Shown piece by piece: positions 16,000 through 24,194 of a stretch of 64,000 bases of DNA. The stretch lies in the NCBI RefSeq assembly GCF_015291745.1, contig NZ_CP030059.1, positions 3,685,501 to 3,749,500 of the forward strand. The letters run 5' to 3'. The notes beneath the pieces were generated by a model. The model did no database searches and was not told the origin of the DNA. It was given only the letters and a program-made list of their open reading frames with translations. The first letter of the stretch is position 1. Every line of letters starts with the position of its first letter. The DNA is from Bradyrhizobium sp. CCBAU 53351 (GTDB lineage Bacteria; Pseudomonadota; Alphaproteobacteria; Rhizobiales; Xanthobacteraceae). A program made the position numbers and the translations under genes.

Positions 16000-18753
16000 A
16001 TGTCCAAAGAGCCCAAGGCCGCGCTGAAGCGCATTGACCAGTTCTTCTCCGGACCCGGCGCACGGGCGGACGACTGGCGCGATCTGGTCGAAGCCGCCAA
16101 GACCTGGGCTCGGGTCGGCAATCGCGCGGCCTACGACGCGGCGCTGGCCGATCTCTCGGTGACCGAGGAGTTTCACGGCTATCCCGGCCTGCAACTGATG
16201 GCAACGCTGCGGGAGGCCGCGTCCGCGGGCGACGGCGCAGCCTCGTTCGCCCTTGCAACGCGGATCGCCCAGGCGCTGGCCACGCGATCTTTTCGCCAGC
16301 ATGCCGGCGACTGGAGCGCCAAGGACGACGGCAATGGCGATACGCCCGAACTGGTGCCGCCGTCTTTTGGCGCGCACAGCGCGCGTCGCCCCTATTTCGA
16401 GACGCTGATCGTCACCGGCCTGTCGCCCGGCCAATGGCCTGCGCTCGCGGCCGAATGGCGCAAGCTGCGGCGCCCGGTCGATGCTTTCATCTATGAACCG
16501 GTCATCGTCGGAAGCTTGGAGGACGCCTTCTGCGCGACGATGCTCAATTCCAACATCGGCGCTGTGATCATCAACGAGGGCTTCGGGCTGCGCTCACGCC
16601 ACGATGCGCCGGTCCTGCGTTCGATCATGGCTGGGGCAGGGCTCAACGATGAAACCGACGCCTCGGCGTTGCGGCTCGCTCAGATCATCAAGCGCGTCAG
16701 GCCCGAGCTCGATCTCTACATGATCTCGAATCGCGACGTCGAGGAACTGGCAGGCAATCCGGAGGCGGCCGTGGTGCGCCGCATCTTCTATTCGGTGGAA
16801 GAGCTCCTGGAGCTGCACCTGTCGATCCTCGAGGGCATCCAGGATCGATACGACACGCCATTTTTCGACAATCTCAAGAAATACGCGCAGCGCCCGATCG
16901 GCACGTTCCACGCGTTGCCGATCGCGCGCGGCAAGTCGATCTTCAAGTCCGACTGGATCCGCGACATGGGCGAGTTCTACGGCCCGAACCTGTTCCTGGC
17001 CGAGAGCAGTGCCACCACGGGCGGCCTCGACAGCATGCTCGAGCCGACCGGCAACATCAAGAAGGCGCAGGAGAAGGCGGCGAGGGCGCTCGGCGCCGAC
17101 CGCGTCTTCTTCGTCACCAATGGCACCTCGACCTCGAACAAGATGGCGGTGCAGGCGCTGCTCGCGCCGGGAGACATCGCGATCGTCGATCGCAACTGCC
17201 ACAAGTCGCATCACTACGGCATGGTGCTGGCGGGTGCGCAGCCGCTCTATGTCGAAGCCTTCCCGATGACGGAATATTCGATGTACGGTGCGGTACCGCT
17301 GAAGACCATCAAGCAGGCGCTCCTGAGCGCAAAGGCCGACGGCCGGCTCGACCGCGTCAAGATGGTCGATCTCACCAATTGCACTTTCGACGGCCACATC
17401 TACAACACTCGCCGGGTGATGGAGGAATGTCTCGCCATCAAGCCCGACCTGATCTTCCTGTGGGACGAGGCCTGGTTCGGCTTCGCGCGTTTCTCGCCCT
17501 TCCTGCGCCGACGCACCGCCATGGGCGCCGCCAACGAGATCGAGGCGTGGATGCGGGATCCGAAGTCGGTCGCGGCCTATGACAAGCAGCAGGCCGAGCT
17601 TGGCAAGACCCCGTCCAACGAGGTGCTGCTCAAGACCCGGCTGATCCCGGATCCGCGACAGATTCGGCTGCGCGTCTACCAGACCAATTCGACCCATAAG
17701 TCGATGTCGGCGATCCGCCAGGGCTCGATGCTGTCGGTCAAGGACGTCGAATTCCACACCGTCGAGCAGCAGTTCAAGGAGGCTGTGTTCACCCATGCCT
17801 CGACCAGTCCGAACCAGCAGCTGATCGCGAGCCTCGACATCTCGCGGCGGCAGATGGAGCTCGAAGGCTATGGCCTAGTCGCCAATGCCATCGAGATTGC
17901 GTTCGCGATCCGCCAGGCGGTCAACAACAATCCGCTGATCTCGAAATACTTCCGCATTCTCGGCGCCGACGCCATGGTGCCGGCGCAATACCGCCAGAGC
18001 GGCTTCACCGATTTTCTGGCACCCGGCGTCAATTGGGCGAATACGCTCAAGAGCCTGGACGAGGACGAGTTCTGCCTCGATCCGACCCGCATGACGCTGG
18101 TGTGCGGCACGGCCGGCTATGACGGGACGCAGTTCAAGGGCATTCTCGCCAACGATTACAACATCCAGGTCAACAAGACTTCTCGCAACTCGGTCCTGGT
18201 CCAGTCCAACATCAACAACACCCGCAGTGACGTCGCGCATCTCATCCGCGTGCTCGCCGAGATCGCGGGCGAGATCGACCGCGGCCTTACCCAGGGCGGT
18301 GCCAATGCCAGGAAGACGTTCGAAGCTCGGGTCACGAGCCTGATGAAAGATGTGCCGGATCTGCCGAACTTCTCGCATTTCCACCCGAGCTTCCGCGGCG
18401 ATGCCGGCACCAAGACCAACGAGGGCGATATTCGCACCGGCTTCTATGCGGCCTACGACGCCGCGGGCTGCGAGCACATCCGCCTCAGCGATCCCGAGAT
18501 CGACCGGCGGCTGAAGGCCGGCCCCGAACTCGTCTCCGCCAACTTCGTGATCCCGTATCCGCCGGGCTTCCCGATCATGGTGCCGGGCCAAGTGATCACT
18601 CAGGAGACCATCGACTTCATGCGCAAGCTCGATGTGAAGGAGATCCATGGCTATGACGCCAAGGAAGGGTTGAAGCTCGTGCGCAGCGAAGCTTTGGCGA
18701 AGCTCGGCCGGCCGAAGGCCGACGCGAAGCCAAAGCTCAAGGCCGCATCTTAG
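16000..18753 (+). CDS. PLP-dependent Orn/Lys/Arg-type decarboxylase, long form
   Basis: A 917-residue cytoplasmic enzyme of fold type I related to the inducible ornithine, lysine and arginine decarboxylases. The PLP lysine is expected at K567 in NSTHKSMSAIRQGSM. The cofactor-binding region has TNGTSTSNKMAVQALL, DRNCHKSHHYG and LWDEAWFGFARF. It is longer than typical inducible enzymes (about 710-755), with an N-terminal extension of roughly 150 residues before the wing domain. Start 16000 is chosen because GGGAGAG lies just upstream and the FixK box occupies the region before it. An AspT-type exchanger follows by 15 bases. The substrate (Arg, Lys, Orn or another) cannot be read from sequence alone. 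Confidence 0.9.
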   Translation: MSKEPKAALKRIDQFFSGPGARADDWRDLVEAAKTWARVGNRAAYDAALADLSVTEEFHGYPGLQLMATLREAASAGDGAASFALATRIAQALATRSFRQHAGDWSAKDDGNGDTPELVPPSFGAHSARRPYFETLIVTGLSPGQWPALAAEWRKLRRPVDAFIYEPVIVGSLEDAFCATMLNSNIGAVIINEGFGLRSRHDAPVLRSIMAGAGLNDETDASALRLAQIIKRVRPELDLYMISNRDVEELAGNPEAAVVRRIFYSVEELLELHLSILEGIQDRYDTPFFDNLKKYAQRPIGTFHALPIARGKSIFKSDWIRDMGEFYGPNLFLAESSATTGGLDSMLEPTGNIKKAQEKAARALGADRVFFVTNGTSTSNKMAVQALLAPGDIAIVDRNCHKSHHYGMVLAGAQPLYVEAFPMTEYSMYGAVPLKTIKQALLSAKADGRLDRVKMVDLTNCTFDGHIYNTRRVMEECLAIKPDLIFLWDEAWFGFARFSPFLRRRTAMGAANEIEAWMRDPKSVAAYDKQQAELGKTPSNEVLLKTRLIPDPRQIRLRVYQTNSTHKSMSAIRQGSMLSVKDVEFHTVEQQFKEAVFTHASTSPNQQLIASLDISRRQMELEGYGLVANAIEIAFAIRQAVNNNPLISKYFRILGADAMVPAQYRQSGFTDFLAPGVNWANTLKSLDEDEFCLDPTRMTLVCGTAGYDGTQFKGILANDYNIQVNKTSRNSVLVQSNINNTRSDVAHLIRVLAEIAGEIDRGLTQGGANARKTFEARVTSLMKDVPDLPNFSHFHPSFRGDAGTKTNEGDIRTGFYAAYDAAGCEHIRLSDPEIDRRLKAGPELVSANFVIPYPPGFPIMVPGQVITQETIDFMRKLDVKEIHGYDAKEGLKLVRSEALAKLGRPKADAKPKLKAAS

Positions 18754-18768
18754 CGCTTGGAGGGGACC

Positions 18769-20469
18769 ATGCAGGCATTTTTCGAGTTTCTGCGGCAGTA
18801 TCCGTATCTGCTGCTGTTCTTTGTCGTCGGTCTCGCCGTCTACATCGGCCGGGCCAGCATCAAGGGTTATGGCCTCGGCATGGTTGCCGGAGCCATCGTG
18901 GTCGGGGCGGGCCTGTCGGTTTGGGCCTCGACTTACGGCGTGAAGCTCGAGCTGAACAACTTCGCCAAGAGCCTGTTTTACTATCTGTTCATGTACGGCG
19001 TGGGCTTGCGCGTCGGCCCCTCCTTTATCAACAGCCTGAAGGGCGATGGCCTCAAGTTCTGCATCCTCGCCCTCGTATCGAGCGTGCTCGGCCTGGCGCT
19101 TGTAGTCATCGGCGCAAAGCTGTTTGCGCTTCCGCCCGGTGCTGCCGGCGGCATGCTGGCGGGTTCCCAGACCATGTCGGCGGCGATCGGCTCCGCCGAG
19201 CAGGCCGTTACGTCCGGCGTCGTAAAGCTGCCCGCTGGCATGAAGCCTGAGGACGCATCCGGCATGATCGCGCTGTCCTACGGCATCACCTATATCTGGG
19301 GCACCGTCGGCATCATCCTGATCTGCAAATATCTGCCGCGCTGGTGGGGCGTCGACGCCAAGGCCGCCGCGAAGCAGTACGAGCAGGAGTTCGGCGTCAA
19401 GGATCTCGAAGGTGGCGGCCTGACCGGCTATCGCCAGTTCGGCCTGCGCGCGTACCGGCTAGAGAACCCGGCAACCGTCGGGATGAGCATCGCAAAATTC
19501 CGGACGGTCAATCCCGAGTACCGGATCGTCAATGTGGGGCGGAACGGTGAGCCCCAAGGCGCCGATCCCGACTTCGTGCTGCAAAAGGGCGATATCGTCG
19601 CCCTTGGCGGATCGACCGAGCACCTCACGGAAAAGATGGGCATTATCGGCCCTGAGGTCGCTGACGCCAAGACGCTCGGCATTCCCATGGACCAGGCGGA
19701 CATCCTCGTCATCAACAAGGACATGGTGGGGCGGACGTTCGAGTCCTTCCGCGACACGGCGATCGCCGGCCAGCTGCAGGTCACCAAGGTCGAACGCGGT
19801 GGTGTGCAGATTCCGGCTGGTCTCAAGACCAAGCTGGAACGCATGGACATCGTCTCGGTGGTCGGCTTGAAGTCGGCCGTCAACGAGCTCGGGGAGATGT
19901 GGGGCCGCATCGCGCGCGCCAATACGTCGACCGATCTTTTGACCCTGTCCGTCGGCATGATCATCGGCTTCCTGATCGGCATGATCGAATTTCCGGCTTT
20001 CGGCGCCAAGGTCGGCCTAGGCAACGCAGGCGGTTTGCTCCTCTCGGGCGTGATCGTGTCCTCGGTCGTGTCGCGGCTGCGCTTCTTCGGCAACACGCCG
20101 AATGCGGCACGCAACGTCCTCGAGGATCTCGGCCTCGTCGTCTTCGTCGCCATCGTCGGGGTCAATGCGGGCGCAGGATTGTTGTCGCAGTTGACGGGCG
20201 CCATCGCCTTGAAGATCTTTATCGTCGGCTTCATCGCCTGCACCATCCCGCCGTTCATCGTCTGGGCGATCGGTTTCCACGTCTTCAAGATCAACCCGGC
20301 CGTCTTGATGGGCGGCGTTGCCGGCGCGCGATCGCATTCCGGTCCGTGCCGCGAAGCCGCGGTCGAGATCCAGAGCTCGGTGCCATGGATCGGATTCCCG
20401 GTCGGCTATGCCGTCTCGGGCATCCTCCTGACGATCTTCGGCTACTTCGCGATGCTCCTGGCGCAATGA
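18769..20469 (+). CDS. AspT-type membrane exchanger, copy 2
   Basis: A 566-residue protein with the same architecture as the exchanger at 11658: paired hydrophobic halves around two RCK/TrkA_C-like segments (for example FVLQKGDIVALGGST). The first half contains GGMLAGSQTMSAAIGSAEQAV and the second GGVAGARSHSGPCREA. Length fits AspT (about 540-570). The start at 18769 has GGAGGGG upstream, 15 bases after the decarboxylase stop, so the pair is almost surely co-transcribed. The likely role is exchange of a decarboxylase substrate for its product; the substrates are inferred. The end overlaps the following exported protein by ATGA. Confidence 0.9.
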   Translation: MQAFFEFLRQYPYLLLFFVVGLAVYIGRASIKGYGLGMVAGAIVVGAGLSVWASTYGVKLELNNFAKSLFYYLFMYGVGLRVGPSFINSLKGDGLKFCILALVSSVLGLALVVIGAKLFALPPGAAGGMLAGSQTMSAAIGSAEQAVTSGVVKLPAGMKPEDASGMIALSYGITYIWGTVGIILICKYLPRWWGVDAKAAAKQYEQEFGVKDLEGGGLTGYRQFGLRAYRLENPATVGMSIAKFRTVNPEYRIVNVGRNGEPQGADPDFVLQKGDIVALGGSTEHLTEKMGIIGPEVADAKTLGIPMDQADILVINKDMVGRTFESFRDTAIAGQLQVTKVERGGVQIPAGLKTKLERMDIVSVVGLKSAVNELGEMWGRIARANTSTDLLTLSVGMIIGFLIGMIEFPAFGAKVGLGNAGGLLLSGVIVSSVVSRLRFFGNTPNAARNVLEDLGLVVFVAIVGVNAGAGLLSQLTGAIALKIFIVGFIACTIPPFIVWAIGFHVFKINPAVLMGGVAGARSHSGPCREAAVEIQSSVPWIGFPVGYAVSGILLTIFGYFAMLLAQ

Positions 20470-20924
20470 TGAAAAGGGAAAACAGCCTCATGAGAAAAGT
20501 CAGCTTCGGTGCGGTTGCGGCCGCCATGCTCGTAACGGCCATCACCGTGAGTACGCCGGCGCGTGCCGATACCGGCCAGGTCGCGGTCGTCTTCACCAAA
20601 GGCGGTTTCATCGTCGGCGTTGGCGGAGGGGAAGGCGTGCTGCTCTACAGGGGCAAGAAGTATCCGTTCACCGTCTCCGGCATGAGCGTCGGCCTCACGG
20701 TCGGCGCCTCGACGACGAAGTTCGTCGGCAAGGCCATCGGTCTGAAGGGGCCCGCGTCGATCGAAGGATCGTATGCGGTTGGAGGCGCTGGCGGTGCGGT
20801 CGCGGCCGGCGCGGGCGCGGTTCAACTTCAGAACGCCAATGGCGTGATCCTTCAGCTCAGCGGACCCAGGGTCGGCGCGGAAGTGTCGGCCGCGGTTGGC
20901 GGCGTCACGATAAAGCTCAAATAG
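20466..20924 (+). CDS. Small glycine-rich exported protein, paralogue A
   Basis: A protein of about 152 residues with a signal peptide (cleavage near PARA-DTG). The mature part is glycine/alanine/valine-rich: FIVGVGGGEGVLLYRGKKY, then GGAGGAVAAGAGAV and GAEVSAAVGGVTIKL. It aligns by eye with the protein at 28912 (same LxYRGxxYPFxVxG, SLGxTxGAS and GAEx pattern), so the two are paralogues. The pattern recalls DUF1134/Ysc84-like lipid-associated proteins, but I cannot confirm that. It overlaps the exchanger stop; ATG 20490 is an alternative start. A strong stem-loop follows. Confidence 0.72.
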   Translation: MMKRENSLMRKVSFGAVAAAMLVTAITVSTPARADTGQVAVVFTKGGFIVGVGGGEGVLLYRGKKYPFTVSGMSVGLTVGASTTKFVGKAIGLKGPASIEGSYAVGGAGGAVAAGAGAVQLQNANGVILQLSGPRVGAEVSAAVGGVTIKLK

Positions 20925-20948
20925 TCCGAGCCGGAGGTCGCAAACAGA

Positions 20949-20978
20949 ACGGGCTGCGTCGTCGCAGCCCGTTTCGTA
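20949..20978. terminator. Terminator between the exported protein and ppk2
   Basis: A perfect 10-bp stem ACGGGCTGCG/CGCAGCCCGT with loop TCGT, followed by a TTCGTATTT-rich tail on the plus strand. It can stop the exchanger operon and, in reverse, the ppk2 transcript from the minus strand. Confidence 0.8.
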
Positions 20979-20995
20979 TTTCATCATGCTGGGTT

Positions 20996-21796
20996 TCAGT
21001 AACGCTCTTCCACGAACTTGAGACCGCGCAGGCTTGCCTGGTCGTTGTAGCGTCCCTTGTGAGACCGCGGCGGCAGCTTGACCTTGTCCCGCTTGACTTT
21101 CTTGTAGGGGATCGTCCTCAAGACGTGCGAGATGCCGTTGAGCCGCGCGCGGCGCTTGTCGTCGGAGCGGATCAATCGCCACGGCGCATGCTTGGTGTCG
21201 GTCGCCTCGAACATCATGTCGCGCGCGCGCGAATAATCGTACCAGCGCCCGAACGATTCGGTGTCCATCGGGCTCAGCTTCCATTGCCGCAGCGGGTCCT
21301 CGATCCGTGCCATGAAGCGGCGTTCCTGCTCCTCCATCCCGACCTCCAGCCAGAGCTTGATCAGGATGATGCCGGCGTCGACGGCGAATTTCTCCACCAG
21401 CGGGCACAATTCCAGGAAACGCTTGTGCTCGGTCGGCGAGCAGAAGCCCATGACGTATTCGACCCCGGCGCGATTGTACCAACTGCGATCAAAGATCACG
21501 ATCTCGCCGCCGGCGGGAAATTGCTCGATATAGCGTTGCATGAACAGCTGGGACTTCTGCCGGTCGGAGGGGGCGGGCAGGGCGCAGACACGGAAGACGC
21601 GCGGAGACACCTTCTCGGTCAGGGCCTTGATGGTGCCGCCCTTGCCGGCGGCGTCGCGCCCCTCGAAAATGATGATCACTTTCAGCTTCTGGACCTTGAC
21701 CCATTCCTGCAAGTGACAGAGCTCGACCTGGAGTTTGCCGAGCTCCTTCTCGTAGTCCTTGCGCTTCATCCGCTCCGCAGGCGCGTCCTTGGCCAT
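20996..21796 (-). CDS. ppk2: Polyphosphate kinase 2
   Basis: A single-domain PPK2 of 266 residues. Walker A is FEGRDAAGKGGTI (about residues 45-57), and the lid/Walker B region is FDRSWYNRAGVEYVMGF. The tail WRLIRSDDKRRARLNGISHVL is a PPK2 hallmark. These enzymes use polyphosphate to phosphorylate ADP or GDP (or the reverse) in the cytoplasm. It is about 21 bases after the gene at 21818 on the same strand and shares its promoter region with the FixK box at 22339. ATG 21796 starts with an N-terminal lysine-rich segment. Confidence 0.95.
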   Translation of the reverse strand: MAKDAPAERMKRKDYEKELGKLQVELCHLQEWVKVQKLKVIIIFEGRDAAGKGGTIKALTEKVSPRVFRVCALPAPSDRQKSQLFMQRYIEQFPAGGEIVIFDRSWYNRAGVEYVMGFCSPTEHKRFLELCPLVEKFAVDAGIILIKLWLEVGMEEQERRFMARIEDPLRQWKLSPMDTESFGRWYDYSRARDMMFEATDTKHAPWRLIRSDDKRRARLNGISHVLRTIPYKKVKRDKVKLPPRSHKGRYNDQASLRGLKFVEERY

Positions 21797-21817
21797 GCCG
21801 TTGCCTCCTGTTGCGCG

Positions 21818-22270
21818 TCATTCGTCCCAGGAGATGGTCACGCCGATATCGCCGGGCACGCCGCCGGGAAAATCGATGACCTGGTAGGAAATGCGATAGC
21901 CGCGCGGCTTGAGATAGTTGACCCACAGCTGGAATATTTCCTTGGGAATTCCGGTCAGGGTGTTCTCCCAGCCTTTTTCCATCTGATTGATGGCGCGGCC
22001 CTTGTCCGTGCAGAGCGAGTTGGGGAAGCGATAGACCAGCACTTCGGTCAGGCCATTTCGCACCGCACGCTTGATGATGGTGGAGGCGAGCTGGATCTTC
22101 TCCTCCTCGCTCTTGCCCGAGGGCTTGCTCAGACGCTCGATCAGAGCGCGCTTCTCCGCATCGGCCGCCGCAGCGAGGCGGACATATTCGTCAGCCTTCT
22201 CCGCCTCCTTGAGAGCGGCTTCTTGTCGAATCTGGGCGGCGTTGGGGATGAGATCGTCGAGACCCGGCAT
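21818..22270 (-). CDS. Conserved-looking cytoplasmic protein of unknown function, ppk2 partner
   Basis: About 150 residues, charged N-terminal half (helical, coiled-coil-like, EKADEYVRLAAAADAEKR) and a globular C-terminal half with NGLTEVLVYRFPNSLCTDKGRAINQ and RGYRISYQVIDFPGG. No signal or membrane segment. I do not recognise the family. The ATG at 22270 is preceded by AGGAG about 9 bases away; a TTG at 22297 would extend it. Its position just upstream of ppk2, with a FixK box 69 bases before it, suggests a role with polyphosphate handling under low oxygen. Confidence 0.75.
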   Translation of the reverse strand: MPGLDDLIPNAAQIRQEAALKEAEKADEYVRLAAAADAEKRALIERLSKPSGKSEEEKIQLASTIIKRAVRNGLTEVLVYRFPNSLCTDKGRAINQMEKGWENTLTGIPKEIFQLWVNYLKPRGYRISYQVIDFPGGVPGDIGVTISWDE

Positions 22271-22338
22271 GGCTGGCGGCTCCTGATGATTATCCAATCA
22301 GCATCGGGAAGACGCTAGGTCGGGCGAAAGGCGTTCCC

Positions 22339-22352
22339 TTGATTCAAATCAA
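22339..22352. promoter_or_regulatory. FixK/Fnr-type box in a divergent promoter region
   Basis: TTGA-TTCAAA-TCAA, an exact match, 69 bases from the start at 22270 on the minus strand and 64 bases from the TTG start at 22416 on the plus strand. It could control both the ppk2 unit and the membrane protein/HlyD unit. Confidence 0.82.
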
Positions 22353-22415
22353 GCAAACAGCGAGACTACCTGAACAGGGTGCCAGAAGTGCCGTTTCACT
22401 GACCGGGAGAGACGT

Positions 22416-22862
22416 TTGAGCGATCAGCTTCACCCGATGGCTCCGCACCATTTGCCGTTTTATCTCGCGCCGGGAAGCGGGACCGATACGCTCATGGTCG
22501 TCATGGGAGTTTTCCTGATCGGTACCGTGCTCTGGGTCGGTACGCTCTATTGGAAGCTGCACAGCCTGCCGGAGCGCATGGCGCACAAATCGCAGAAGCT
22601 GCAATTCGAGTTCGTTGCCGTGCTCGGTCTGATCTCGCTGTTCACGCACATGCATATCTTTTGGATTGCGGGCCTCCTGCTCGCGATGATCGATCTGCCC
22701 GATTTTGGCACGCCGCTGCGCAGCATTGCCGGCTCTGTCGAGAGGATCGCGGACGCCACGCCGGCCGGCGAGGACGTTGAGCCGGAGAGGGAAGCGGTGA
22801 CCACGCCGCCTCCGGCAGACAAGCCGGCGCCGGCTAAGGACAGGGAGCCCGGCCATGCTTGA
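22416..22862 (+). CDS. Small inner-membrane protein paired with a HlyD-type adaptor
   Basis: 148 residues with two hydrophobic segments (about 24-44 and 64-90) and a charged, proline-rich C-terminal tail (PPPADKPAPAKDREPG). The TTG start has GGGAGAG upstream. It overlaps the next gene by 8 bases. A short two-helix protein next to a membrane-fusion adaptor recalls the YiaW/YiaV (DUF3302 and HlyD) pair of enterobacteria, but the sequence match is only partial by eye. A FixK box lies 64 bases upstream. Confidence 0.7.
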   Translation: MSDQLHPMAPHHLPFYLAPGSGTDTLMVVMGVFLIGTVLWVGTLYWKLHSLPERMAHKSQKLQFEFVAVLGLISLFTHMHIFWIAGLLLAMIDLPDFGTPLRSIAGSVERIADATPAGEDVEPEREAVTTPPPADKPAPAKDREPGHA

Positions 22863-24090
22863 GCTCCTGATCTGCTCCCTCGTCACGATCCTGCCGGACT
22901 ACCTCTACCGCCGCTATGCTCAGGGCAAGCGCTTCGGCAAGGAGATCACCTTCTTCTCGATCTGGTACGAGCTGCGCTGGGGCATCACAAGCTGTCTGAT
23001 GCTGACGGTGTCGCTGATCACCATGATCTTCTACTTCCATCCGGCGACGTCGTCGGCGACGCTGTATTTCCGCACAGTCCCGGTCATGCCCGTGGGCGTG
23101 GCCGGACGTGTGGCCGAGGTGAATGTCGGCTTCAGCGCGGCGGTGAAGAAGGGCGATGTGCTGTTCCGGCTGGACAGCGCGAAGCAGGAAGCCGCGCTCG
23201 AAACCGCAAGGCGTAAGGTTGCTGAAATTGATGCGGGCCTGCAGACCGCCCAGGCCGAAGTCGTCAAGGCTGATGCGCAGATCGGCGAGGCCAAGGCGAA
23301 CTATCAGCAGGCCAAGGACGAGCTCGAGGTCAAGAGCGAGCTGCAGCGCCGCAATCCCGGCATCGTTCCCCAACGGGACATCGACAAGCTCCAGGTGCTG
23401 GTCGATCAGCGCCAGTCCGGCATTGATGCGGCGAACGCCGCAAGACAAGCGGCGTCATTGCAGGTCTCCACCTCCCTGCCGGCGCAGAAGGCCAGCGCCG
23501 AGGCCGCGGTGGCGGAGGCGCAGGTGCTTCTGGATCAGACCATCATCCGTGCCGGGGTCGACGGCCGGGTCGAGCAATTTCTGCTCCGCGTCGGCGACGT
23601 GGTCAATCAACTGTTGCGGCCTGCGGGAGTGCTTATCCCGGATGGCGCCGGCAGAAAGGCGCTGCAGGCCGGGTTTGGGCAGATTGAAGCACAGGTCATG
23701 AAGGAAGGCATGGTGGCTGAAGCGACCTGCATCTCCAAGCCATGGGTCATTATCCCGATGGTGATCACGTCGGTGCAGGACTATATCGCCGCCGGACAAT
23801 TCCAGGGCGGGCAGCAGCTGCTCGAGGCGCAGAATGCCGTGAAGCCCGGGACAATTCTCGTGTTCCTGGAGCCGCTCTACAAGGGCGGTCTCGACGGTGT
23901 CACGCCCGGCAGCAGCTGCATCGTCAATGCCTATACCAGCAATCATGAGGAGATCTCCGCCAAGGACACCCCGACCAGCCGCAAGATTGCGCTGCACGTC
24001 GTCGACGGCGTCGGCCTCGTCCACGCGCTGCTGCTGCGTATCCAGGCTTTGCTGTTGCCGATCCAGACGCTGGTCTTGAGCGGGCATTGA
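22855..24090 (+). CDS. HlyD/EmrA-type membrane-fusion protein (YiaV/YibH-like)
   Basis: 411 residues. The N-terminal part holds membrane segments (about residues 40-65), then a biotinyl-lipoyl-like domain (VAGRVAEVNVGFSAAVKKGDVLFRLD), a long alpha-helical coiled region (ETARRKVAEIDAGLQTAQAEV and after) and a second lipoyl half (IRAGVDGRVEQFLLRVGDVVNQ). This is the periplasmic adaptor architecture used in efflux. No inner-membrane pump or TolC gene is adjacent, which is common for YiaV-type adaptors. It overlaps the small membrane protein upstream. Confidence 0.88.
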   Translation: MLELLICSLVTILPDYLYRRYAQGKRFGKEITFFSIWYELRWGITSCLMLTVSLITMIFYFHPATSSATLYFRTVPVMPVGVAGRVAEVNVGFSAAVKKGDVLFRLDSAKQEAALETARRKVAEIDAGLQTAQAEVVKADAQIGEAKANYQQAKDELEVKSELQRRNPGIVPQRDIDKLQVLVDQRQSGIDAANAARQAASLQVSTSLPAQKASAEAAVAEAQVLLDQTIIRAGVDGRVEQFLLRVGDVVNQLLRPAGVLIPDGAGRKALQAGFGQIEAQVMKEGMVAEATCISKPWVIIPMVITSVQDYIAAGQFQGGQQLLEAQNAVKPGTILVFLEPLYKGGLDGVTPGSSCIVNAYTSNHEEISAKDTPTSRKIALHVVDGVGLVHALLLRIQALLLPIQTLVLSGH

Positions 24091-24194
24091 AGGGGATGCA
24101 TCGCACTTTCGAGCCTGTCCGCGCGCCGCATCACCCGCTAGAATTGCCTGGAAAGCAGCCGTCGGAAGCTGCGGTAATGGAGTGAAGCGGGCGC

